NCBI RefSeq assembly: GCF_947507565.1
Contig: NC_089186.1
Location: 62,001 to 126,000 of the forward strand
Source: Oscarella lobularis
Lineage: Eukaryota > Porifera > Homoscleromorpha > Homosclerophorida > Oscarellidae
Direction: 5' to 3'
Length of the DNA stretch: 64,000 nucleotides
Positions within the stretch are counted from its first letter, which is position 1, and each line of letters starts with the position of its first letter. A model generated the notes under the pieces. That model was given only the letters and a program-made list of their open reading frames with translations, made no database searches and was not told the DNA's origin. This document shows positions 23,101 through 30,728 of this stretch, one piece after another. A program made the translations under genes and the position numbers.

Positions 23101-25214
23101 TCTCCGTGCGATGTTCTTCGTTTCTTAGACACTCGAGAAGAGGGACTAGAACCGCTTCAGCATCGTCCAACTGAGAAAAACAACCGAATTAAAAAATGAG
23201 CGATTGCATTCAATAATTACTGCCGGATACATTGTACCAAACAAATTTAAAATGGTCAATTTTAAAAATTATCAAGACAATTTTTAAAATTGCCTCGGAC
23301 CATTTTAAAATTGCGTATTATATCTATCCTTCTAGACCTTCTTCCCACACTGAAAAAATTCTCGGCAGAACCCTGTACGTCTATTCTTACTTTTCCTAAG
23401 AGAACCAATATCTTGCTTTCTTCAATTCTCGCTGCGATTTCGTCGGACTCTGCTAGATGTTCTTGTGTCGCTTTAATCAAATCGTAGGCGCGTTCCACTT
23501 CGCCGTTGGCGCGCAAAATAGAAGCGGCGAGAACGAGAGCGGAGTAGCCCAACGACTCTTCTTCGCTCCGCTGGGAGAACGTCCAAGCGAGGAAACAGCA
23601 CCTCACAGCGAAAATCGGCTATAAAAAACAAAAATTCAAAATTCAAAAAGCATTTAGCGTAGTAATTAACCTGGAGAAAGAGAGAAAATAGTGAGGCCGC
23701 AATTTTTAGACACGTAACCGTTGATTCAATTGAATGACACGAAGGCAACGTTTCCCAAATTTCCAAGGCTTCCTTCAGATTCCAATAGAAGCCCTTCATC
23801 GCATCGTCATCATCATCGTCATCGTCATCAAAAGTCAACGTTTTTACAGCTAAAACTCATAAAGAATCATCTATCCTTAGTGCATGATTTACTCACTGCC
23901 TGTGTCTTTATCCAATTGCTCATACTTATATAGAGAAAGCCACAAGTGGCATAAGGCCATTTCATCCCCAACGGACTCCTCCAAGTCGTTCTCTCGTAGA
24001 ATTCTCATTGCTTTGGAGCAGAGCTCAATGGCTAAGCTAAAAATCCCCATACATACATATATGACTAATTACCGCTTTTTTTTCTTTACCTTAATTTTTC
24101 CAACGTCATTGTCACCTGTGATCGCTTGATCAACGCTCTCACCAATTCCATTTTCTCGTCAATGCAACTGTAGAATTTTATCATTTCATTTAAAAGATAA
24201 TCGCAGGCCACCAACGCACTAGAAAGATTTATTCAAGAGACGCTTGAATAAGGGAATCTCTTACTCAAGTTTCATGAAACAGTCAAGTTCATAATTCGCC
24301 AATACAATGAGTCCCTCTACTTCTTCTTTCGTAAACTCCCTTGACGCATTCTTCAAATAGACATTGAAAACAAACTTCCACTTTTCCCTAGAAAGAAAAA
24401 ACAATAGATTATTAAAATATATATTTTAAAATAATCGTGCCGTTTTTTAATTTCATTCGCCCAAAGTCTTATGAGATTCTTTAACAGGACGGCACTCGTT
24501 GATTTCACTTCTTCAAGAGGCACACTGAGTATGAGACGAGCCAAAACGCGTAGACCCTGCTCGTCATCCACGCGAGCCGACCACTCAGCGTGAAGAGAAT
24601 AAAGCCCAACCTAAAACCCCCAAAAAATCAATAACTCAACAAATAAATAACCATTTAACCTTTTGAAGTAATTCAACAAGCGATTTTGAATTCTCCGCCG
24701 CCTTTTGACTCTTACACCATGCAACGAGACTCGAACTCAATTTCCCAGCCATTTCAATCACGTGATTCATTTCGGGACCACAAGACGAATTTTTGAATAA
24801 ATTCACGAACGTCATCGCGAGACGATGACATTCGACGAGGTTGAAAACGAGGCGTTTGGCGCGTAGAAGATGAATGCAGGCACGCATCGCTTCGCATCGT
24901 TTCGTCGCTTCGTTCGTGACGTCAACGATGAGAAGTAGTTTTCGAAATTCCATCGCTTCGTCGCTGGCCACCGCCTCCGCCGAAGCGATGACGTCGATTG
25001 CGAGTCGTTTGATGTCGTTTGCGTCGGACGGACGAGTCGTGGCGGCGTTGTAGAGAAGATCGACGGCCACTTTGGCGACGATTGGGGCCCCGACTCGCAT
25101 TTTCTTGCCCATTCCGCTTCGCAGTTGCGCGACTAGACTTCGCATCGATTTCACGTCTGCTTTCCGGTTTTTTAGAGCTTCTAGAAGCGGTTTTGGACTG
25201 AATGGCGAGCTCAT
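17156..25214 (-). CDS. ESPL1: Separase (separin), cohesin-cleaving protease
   Basis: Twenty-one exons join in phase to 1398 residues: 25214..24660, 24610..24441, 24387..24265, 24218..24090, 24036..23897, 23849..23671, 23618..23391, 23170..22084, 22038..21846, 19173..19043, 18992..18871, 18822..18685, 18630..18463, 18403..18317, 18264..18175, 18118..18020, 17966..17866, 17818..17735, 17683..17575, 17482..17427 and 17363..17156. The C-terminal protease domain is unmistakable: LPWESLG..RMPSL, YYVLNAGGE, then YFGHGNGSQY with the catalytic histidine (about residue 1279) and MGCSSGR with the catalytic cysteine (about 1305), then PAFVGNLWD. Separase cleaves the kleisin subunit of cohesin at anaphase. 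The N-terminal helical part is poorly conserved, as usual, and shorter than in vertebrates. The intron 24388..24440 has a GC donor. The intron 19174..21845 carries a minisatellite. Confidence 0.93.
19215..21772. repeat. 2.6-kb minisatellite inside a separase intron
   Basis: About 58 head-to-tail copies of a 42-48 bp unit, AGTATTCAGTCACGCGATAG then CTATGGTCTTC and a (TC)n tail. Copies are almost identical; length differs by two-base steps in the TC run and by TTCTTC variants. The array fills the only large intron of the gene. On the transcribed sense strand the TC run becomes GAGAGA polypurine. Near-identity implies recent expansion or ongoing homogenisation. Array size may be compressed or wrong in the assembly. 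Confidence 0.97.
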
Positions 25215-25275
25215 TTTTGAAACGGCGGTTGCTACGTTAACGCACGCGTTTTGAAACTCTTATCCCGTATTCGCA
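25215..25275. promoter_or_regulatory. 61-bp shared promoter, separase/SEM1
   Basis: The start codons of separase (25214, minus) and SEM1 (25276, plus) face away from each other with only 61 bp between, so both 5' leaders must be very short or overlap. No TATA box seen. Confidence 0.6.
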
Positions 25276-25643
25276 ATGGCGTCTTCGTCGACCAACGCGC
25301 CGAAACAGGATCTTAGTCTGCTCGAGGACGACGACGAGTTCGAGGAATTTCCCGTAGAAGGTAACAGAATGGATCGCGACAGTTGTCTTCGTCTGGGACC
25401 CCCTAACCTTTTCCAAACATCAGATTGGACAGAAAAAGAAGAAAACCACGGCGATCAGCACGTGTGGGAAGAGAACTGGGACGACGACAACGTCGAAGAC
25501 GACTTCTCCCAACAGCTACGGTATATAAAACCCCATCATTTAGATTTTAATAATTTTTTTTTAATTTTTTAACTAGAGCCGAAATTGAAAAACACGGCCA
25601 CAAAACGGCTCAACAGCCCCAACCACAGCCCATGCAAAGCTGA
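25276..25643 (+). CDS. SEM1: 26S proteasome complex subunit SEM1/DSS1
   Basis: Three exons, 25276..25360, 25424..25520 and 25577..25643, join in phase to 82 residues. The two acid-rich blocks [16 protein letters not shown] and [19 protein letters not shown], followed by AEIEKHG, match human SEM1 nearly residue for residue. SEM1 is a small, largely disordered subunit of the 19S proteasome lid, and also serves BRCA2 and the TREX-2 mRNA export complex. The C-terminal [10 protein letters not shown] tail is longer than in human. It converges with ACD, with 14 bp between their stop codons. Confidence 0.96.
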
Positions 25644-25657
25644 AAGACTTAACTATA

Positions 25658-26923
25658 TTATGTACACTTTGTGTTGGTAGAGAATAAAGTTTCAAATAAA
25701 TCTGACATGACGTTATCGCGATTCGCCTCCATGTACTTCAAACACCATAGATCGAGATCATCATCGCTATCTTCTGGGTCTAGACGTGGTGGTGGTGGTG
25801 GCAGCTCTTCCTTACGTTTCTTAGATGAAGGAAGAGGAGGAGTCTCAGATGAAGATTCCATAGATGGAGGTGACGTTGCACGGCTGGATTCTTTCGCTGC
25901 TAATCCATGCTTCTGATTGGCTGGAATAAGCGACGTGGGATGAGCCACGCTGCTAGGCAACACGCTCATATTAATCCCAAGTACAGATTTATTAGTTCTC
26001 ATTTGAATTCTTGGCTTGGGTGACGGTCCCAGAATGTCTGGACTCTCTTCACTTTCTCCACTTGACGTTACAGGAACGATGTCAATTGGATGCTGATTGG
26101 CTGAAAATTGTTCCGCTATTTGACTCGGATTGATTTGATTTTCGTTCACAAGTGCCATTTCTCCACAAGATGATGCTGCAACATCACCATTTTCTTCCCT
26201 TTGTTCCTTATTACGTGCCAGATTCCTAAAGAGACGCTCTATTATTTCAGCGTCCTCAGGCAATATTATACAATCCTCAAGAGTCAATTTATCATCATCA
26301 TCATCATCATAATCATCATCTTCTACTTCCTCCTCCTCCTCATCAAACAAACCAATAATTGCCCTCAGTGCCGTGACATTGATCTCCTCACTTTCCTGTC
26401 TCAATTCCGATTCTTCAAGTCCCATCAAGACTTGAGATACTTCTCCCACGGCGTTGGGACGCAATCCCGCTATAGAAACTAAAGGTTGTTGATGCTGCTG
26501 ATTGCCATGCAAGCATTTCAACGTGGCGACGATATCGGCTTCGTCGCACAAATTACGCACGGCTTTCGTTCTGACCACGCCCTCTTCTCCACATACGTAC
26601 TTCAAGTCGTTGACTACGAGAAGAAATTCGCCGTTTTCCACGTGAAGATGATAGGAGTGGAGAACGACGACGCCGCAGATGACTTTCTCGTCGTCGACGT
26701 TGTCGTTCACGATCGATTCGACGGCGCTTTCGCTCAATATCGACCTGATGCTGTGTTTTCCGTCCGAGAGACGAACCAGAGCGAGATTCAGCGGCGATTT
26801 GGACATCGATGACTGCGTGCGACCTTCATCGACCGTTCGAAAGACGTATTGGACCTGAGCGCGTGGATTCTTCGGCTTGGGAGAGCCGAGAGCGAGAGAA
26901 TGAATCCATGGCGACAGAGCCAT
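25658..26923 (-). CDS. ACD: Shelterin subunit TPP1 (adrenocortical dysplasia homologue)
   Basis: A single exon encodes 421 residues from ATG 26923; an in-frame stop lies upstream, and MALSPWIHSL matches the start of the human OB fold (RPWIRELILGS). Residues 1-140 fit the TPP1 OB fold: LALGSPKPKNPRAQ, LVRLSDGKHSIRS and a final helix ADIVATLKCL. The middle is acidic and serine/proline-rich. The C-terminus (from about residue 386, DLDLWCLKYMEAN) resembles the human TIN2-binding tail (MAWALHFLMDAQ). Known TPP1 binds POT1 and TIN2 and recruits telomerase to chromosome ends. The match is by eye and sequence identity is low, as usual for this family. Decayed copies of its 5' end lie downstream at 27541 and 28155. 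Confidence 0.75.
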   Translation of the reverse strand: MALSPWIHSLALGSPKPKNPRAQVQYVFRTVDEGRTQSSMSKSPLNLALVRLSDGKHSIRSILSESAVESIVNDNVDDEKVICGVVVLHSYHLHVENGEFLLVVNDLKYVCGEEGVVRTKAVRNLCDEADIVATLKCLHGNQQHQQPLVSIAGLRPNAVGEVSQVLMGLEESELRQESEEINVTALRAIIGLFDEEEEEVEDDDYDDDDDDKLTLEDCIILPEDAEIIERLFRNLARNKEQREENGDVAASSCGEMALVNENQINPSQIAEQFSANQHPIDIVPVTSSGESEESPDILGPSPKPRIQMRTNKSVLGINMSVLPSSVAHPTSLIPANQKHGLAAKESSRATSPPSMESSSETPPLPSSKKRKEELPPPPPRLDPEDSDDDLDLWCLKYMEANRDNVMSDLFETLFSTNTKCT

Positions 26924-27183
26924 TTCTACGTTCAACGTGCGCTAGACCTGAACCGCTGTCCTTCCACGACTTCTGCGACTCAAAGACTGAGGCGAGTCAA
27001 CGTTAGCGAACATGGAAGCGAAGGCATAACTATAAAAAGATACAGAAGCGAGAGGAACGCTGCCCATCGAGTAGCAAACACGCCTAAATGTATTTAGTCA
27101 TTATTGCTGATACTGATTGACAAACAAATACAGTAGCCAAAAAAATGCTCCTTTCAGGTATTGGTACACGTACCGTAATAAGT

Positions 27184-27375
27184 TCAACTTGAAGGAATGC
27201 TAGCGTAGGAAAGGCCGCGGCATTCGCAGGTAACAGGGCAGTTTCCAATAGCCCCAAGCGATTGACAAAGCCTATAGCACTGAAACCCGCAGATTCGTGA
27301 AGGAAGGCAGTTGACAACGGAGTAGACAGAAAAAACAACGAAGACCAGTAGAAGACTCAAGAAAAGCTTTGTCAT
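27184..27375 (-). CDS. Secreted six-cysteine CS-alpha-beta (defensin-like) peptide 1
   Basis: A 63-residue frame with a clear signal peptide (LFLSLLLVFVVFSVYSVV) and a compact core whose six cysteines (29, 33, 37, 46, 50, 52) follow C-x3-C-x3-C-x8-C-x3-C-x-C. The C-x3-C and C-x-C pair plus a glycine before the fourth core cysteine (GNC) are the hallmark of the CS-alpha-beta fold of invertebrate defensins. An extra cysteine (23) sits at the signal-peptide end. A TATATA box lies about 46 bp upstream of the ATG (27421-27427). Its paralogue is at 27704-28030. Likely an antimicrobial or signalling peptide secreted by the cell; the exact role is not shown. A C-terminal intron cannot be excluded. 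Confidence 0.65.
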   Translation of the reverse strand: MTKLFLSLLLVFVVFSVYSVVNCLPSRICGFQCYRLCQSLGAIGNCPVTCECRGLSYASIPSS

Positions 27376-27420
27376 TGCTGTACCCGTAAACCAATTGACT
27401 AGAAACAGACGATCACGCCC

Positions 27421-27427
27421 TATATAA
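27421..27427 (-). promoter_or_regulatory. TATA box of peptide gene 1
   Basis: The minus-strand sequence CTTATATAGG lies 46 bp before the ATG at 27375. The second peptide gene has an equivalent box at nearly the same distance, so the promoter was duplicated with the gene. Confidence 0.55.
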
Positions 27428-27540
27428 GCGTGTGTAGGTGGACGCTTAGCTTACAAAGTAACAGGAAAGGAAATGATGGAATGACGTAAACAAAAGGAAG
27501 CGAGACAGAGAACAGTAGGCGAGTATCTACTCAAAAAATG

Positions 27541-27606
27541 GGCTGAGCGCGTGGATTCCTCAGGCGTAGAGCCAGCAGACATCAGAGAACGTGCGCTGAA
27601 CCTTTA
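27541..27606 (-). pseudogene. Decayed fragment of the ACD 5' coding region (copy 2)
   Basis: The stretch TGAGCGCGTGGATTC...GAGCC, and then GAACGTGCGCT, match ACD at about 26858-26945 with a deletion between. It is a remnant of ACD's first codons and leader, left between the two peptide genes. Confidence 0.65.
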
Positions 27607-27703
27607 GGGATCACTTATTTAAAAATTCTATATACTGAGTTGTCCAACCGCGACTCACTGCATGCTGAGCGCAATACGTTTAGCAAAATCAGTCTTCTCA
27701 CAG

Positions 27704-28030
27704 TCAAAAGTGGCAGCAACTTATCCTATGTGATGTAGAACTGGTGCCGAGCTTGAACTTGTTGACTTGGAGGCATCGGCAAATCAGAGTAGAGCACTTG
27801 CGACCATCAGTAGGCCAATGCGCTTTACACTTTTTAGAGCAATCACTTATACAGTCTGACCCTGACAAAAACCTCTCTGGCAAGACTTTCTTAGTGCCAC
27901 TCACTTCAGTGGGACGGATGCCGATGTTGATGAAAACGACAGTTTCAGTAGGACGGCCGTAGACAACGACAGTTGCATAGACAGAAATAGCCACAAAGAC
28001 CAGTAGAAGACTCGGTGACGACTTCATCAT
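27704..28030 (-). CDS. Secreted six-cysteine CS-alpha-beta (defensin-like) peptide 2
   Basis: A 108-residue frame from ATG 28030. The signal peptide (SLLLVFVAISVYATVVV) is clearly homologous to that of peptide 1 (SLLLVFVVFSVYSVVN). A linker of about 30 residues follows, then a core with cysteines 60, 64, 68, 79, 84 and 86, pattern C-x3-C-x3-C-x10-C-x4-C-x-C. The linker is absent from peptide 1 and could be a propeptide ending near ERF. A C-terminal extension has two more cysteines (SCC) near the end. The core is lysine-rich (SKKCKAHW), as in antimicrobial defensins. TATA box at 28073-28080. The core has diverged strongly while the signal peptide is conserved, which suggests diversifying selection or relaxed constraint. 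Confidence 0.65.
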   Translation of the reverse strand: MMKSSPSLLLVFVAISVYATVVVYGRPTETVVFINIGIRPTEVSGTKKVLPERFLSGSDCISDCSKKCKAHWPTDGRKCSTLICRCLQVNKFKLGTSSTSHRISCCHF

Positions 28031-28072
28031 TACCACTTGTTCCTATTTGACTAAGCGTGGGTAGGCAGCACC

Positions 28073-28080
28073 GTATATAG
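28073..28080 (-). promoter_or_regulatory. TATA box of peptide gene 2
   Basis: CTATATAC on the minus strand, 43 bp before the ATG at 28030, matching the position of the box in peptide gene 1. Confidence 0.55.
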
Positions 28081-28154
28081 CTTTGGGAAGCTTAGAAATT
28101 AAGTAAACGGGAAACGAAGAACGTAAAGGAAGCTATGCAACGAAGGAAGCTAGC

Positions 28155-28320
28155 AAGACCTGATGCTGTGTTTTCCGTCCGAGAGACGAACTAGAGCGGC
28201 GATTTAGACGGTACGACCTTCGATGATCGTTCGGAAGACGTACTAGGCCTGAGCGCGTGGATTCTTCGGCTTGGGAGAGCCATCATTCTACATTCGACGT
28301 GCGCTAGACCTCGCCAAAGA
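28155..28320 (-). pseudogene. Decayed fragment of the ACD 5' coding region (copy 3)
   Basis: The plus-strand string CCTGATGCTGTGTTTTCCGT and the following ~150 bp match ACD at 26746-26950, including GAGCGCGTGGATTCTTCGGC, with internal deletions. It covers roughly ACD codons 1-60. It shows that a unit made of ACD's 5' end plus a peptide gene was tandemly duplicated. Confidence 0.85.
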
Positions 28321-28360
28321 ACTCGATTGATTATATAAACACGTGATGCGAATGTTCTAT

Positions 28361-28957
28361 CTACTCTTTTCCCACACTAGCTATCATATCCCACAAACAA
28401 TCAGTCACAAAAGACGTCTTCTTCGAATTGAATTCGAACTGCTTGACGCCCCCATTGAGAGCAACGACCCCCTTGATCTTATCCGCCGACTCTTCGTCGT
28501 CATCCCACTTGATACCAATGACGTTTTTGACCAAATTCGCGCCATAATAATGAAACGTTTTCTGTTTTTCATTTTTTTCTATTTCGCCGATTCGCTTCTC
28601 CAACTCGCGCTGTTTCGCCTTTTCCTCGCGCTCTTCGACGCGCATCTCTTCGATTTCTGCTCGCGTGACGTCGATCGACTCGATGACGTCACGCTCGCGA
28701 GCAAGGAGCCGTTCGGACGCTTTCGACTTCGAAATCTGCTCCCGTTCGTTCGCCAGCAGAGCTTCGATAGTCGATCGTCCATTCGCGTCGCTCTCGATCA
28801 ATTTCTTGCTCGTTTCGCGACGACTCGTCGACGTTCCGACGAGAACTTCGTCCAACGGGCGAATTTCTCGACTCATGGCTTCGCAACGAGCCGATTTCCA
28901 CGCGTCGAAGTCAACAGAGAACTTGTCGAGCGGCCAAACCACTGAAGACGCCGTCAT
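28361..28957 (-). CDS. SPC24: Kinetochore protein Spc24
   Basis: A single exon encodes 198 residues from ATG 28957. The middle (about residues 50-135) is a charged coiled coil (ERDVIESIDVTRAEIEEMRV, then EKAKQRELEKRIGEIEK). The C-terminal globular domain matches SPC24: YYGANLVKNVIGIKWDDDE, KGVVALNGG and TSFVTDCLWDMI, parallel to human KIEWDYE..VKGIHHG..FISDYLWSLV. Spc24 pairs with Spc25 in the NDC80 complex, which links kinetochores to microtubules. Length is the same as in human. Divergent with the light-chain gene, 130 bp between start codons. Confidence 0.85.
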   Translation of the reverse strand: MTASSVVWPLDKFSVDFDAWKSARCEAMSREIRPLDEVLVGTSTSRRETSKKLIESDANGRSTIEALLANEREQISKSKASERLLARERDVIESIDVTRAEIEEMRVEEREEKAKQRELEKRIGEIEKNEKQKTFHYYGANLVKNVIGIKWDDDEESADKIKGVVALNGGVKQFEFNSKKTSFVTDCLWDMIASVGKE

Positions 28958-29087
28958 TTTCAAAAACCGATTTGGAGAGAGTCCCGTAATGGTTTACCAA
29001 CGTCCCGTACCTACCTTGACGTCTTCCCCTCTTAGCGCGCATGCGTTACTCGAACCTTTGTGTTTTCCTTCGCCTTGAGCCCGAGAT
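28958..29087. promoter_or_regulatory. 130-bp divergent promoter, SPC24/light chain
   Basis: The gap between outward-facing start codons at 28957 (minus) and 29088 (plus). No TATA box seen. Confidence 0.5.
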
Positions 29088-29791
29088 ATGGTAAGTCCTC
29101 GTCCGCGCTCGTCCGAATCGGCATTTCCGATCTCTCCCTCCTCTAGCCGAAGTTCACCGAAGACGAAATAGCCGGTCAGTAAGCCAAACAGAGTGGGGGC
29201 CCTCACATCCGGAACTCTCCTTTTCTCTCTCTCGCGCAGACAAGAAGGACGCCTTTCTCCTCTTCGACCGCAAAGGCGACGAAAAGATCGACAGCAATCA
29301 AATCGGCGACGTCCTACGCGCAATCGGTCTCAACCCAACCGAAGCCGAATTGAAAAAGATTCTCCACGACGTCGATCCGACCGGTAAGGGAAATGACCAC
29401 GCCCCCGCATCATTAACCGAAAAAATTTCTCTCTCTCTCCCCGAAGGCGTAAAGCGCGTTAGCTTCGAAGAATTTCTTCCCATCGTGGGAACGCTGTCGA
29501 ATCGACGCGAACAGGGAACGCAGGAGGATTTCATCGAGGGTTTGCGCGTTTTCGATAAGGACGGCAACGGGATGATATCGGCCGGGGAATTGCGTCACGT
29601 GCTCACGAGCTTAGGCGAGCGATTGAGCGACGACGAAGTCGACCAGCTGCTTCAGGGCGTCGAACACGATAGCGGAGGAAATATCAATTACGAAGGCACG
29701 TTGAATATTTGCGTGGGCGTGGTCCACTCCTATGTATGTATTTTCTCTTTATTTTTATATAGAGTTTGTGAAGCTTATTATGTCGCAGTAG
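29088..29791 (+). CDS. MYL6: Myosin essential light chain (MYL6-type)
   Basis: Five exons, 29088..29090, 29147..29174, 29240..29383, 29447..29695 and 29763..29791, join in phase to 150 residues. Exon 1 holds only the initiator ATG, an arrangement known in light-chain and calmodulin genes. The protein shows EF-hand order: [56 protein letters not shown] and [12 protein letters not shown] at the end, parallel to MYL6 ([29 protein letters not shown]). It binds the neck of non-muscle myosin II. The DKDGNG loop keeps canonical calcium ligands. The last intron (29696..29762) uses a GC donor; only this splice gives the conserved end. Confidence 0.92.
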
Positions 29792-30728
29792 TGGCAAGCT
29801 GACTGGTTCTTTTCGACGGGGGGTCGTGTTTTTCTTTTGTGTCTGTTTTTTCCTCTTGGTTTTGGTTTTTCGTGCACTTTAGTAATAATACTAATAAGAT
29901 TGATTACATGTGTCTCTCCGGGTGGGCGGTGTCCTTACTTCCTGTGACGTAGGCCACACCAACGAGTAATGGAATGCGCGCTGTTATTTATCCTCAGGCC
30001 TAATGGAATCCTTTGTTTCCTAAGCTGTTCTGCCTGGCACAGGTCATGGAGCGATGAAAGCCGTAGAGATTGGGTATCATACATCTGCTTGTTTTAGATA
30101 GAGGAAGTTAGGTGTTCCCTATGGGAAAGGCCACCCAAGGGGTTATGGGTTATCTTATGTACGCGTATCGAGTGTAAGTTCCGCAGCGTAGCGTAGTGTT
30201 GGGCTGAAAGGTTGGCTATATATAGGCAATGACTTTACAGTGGTGGGGTCATGACTAATAACTATTGATGCAGCCGATTTTTATTTTTACAATCAAAATT
30301 TGCAGCGCCACTAAATGCAAAACACTGCAGTCATAGAAATATGCCAGTCTGTTGTTTTGCTCCAGTCTCATCTGATAGTTAGAAAAGAAAAAATGAGGGG
30401 GAGGGGGGAAACAAATCCTAAATACAGCCTTCTACACAGTGCAATTGCAATTGATGTCTCTCTACAAAAAAATACATAAAACACGACAGTCAATGTAGAT
30501 CTCTTTCCCAAAGAGTTCTCTACGTTTTAAAAAATGCATTCGGGTGAATTATTGGAGTCAGTCCTGTAGGGGGCATTATTCCAATTGAAAAAGTCAGATC
30601 ATACATGCAGGGTTCGTCGGACGCAACAAAAAGCAAGTGAATATCTCGTACAGTATTTCTAAATATTATTTGTGACCATGAGAGGACTCGGTGTGCTGTA
30701 AGTGCGCGGTCAAGTACATAGAAAAGCT
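29792..30728. other. Intergenic, 3' flanks of light chain and MEIOC
   Basis: Convergent genes. It probably holds the two 3' untranslated regions. No further gene, repeat or RNA recognised. Confidence 0.45.

Noticed and set aside
26809-27097. Plus-strand frames upstream of ACD
   Set aside because: They are antisense to the ACD OB-fold coding region and its leader.
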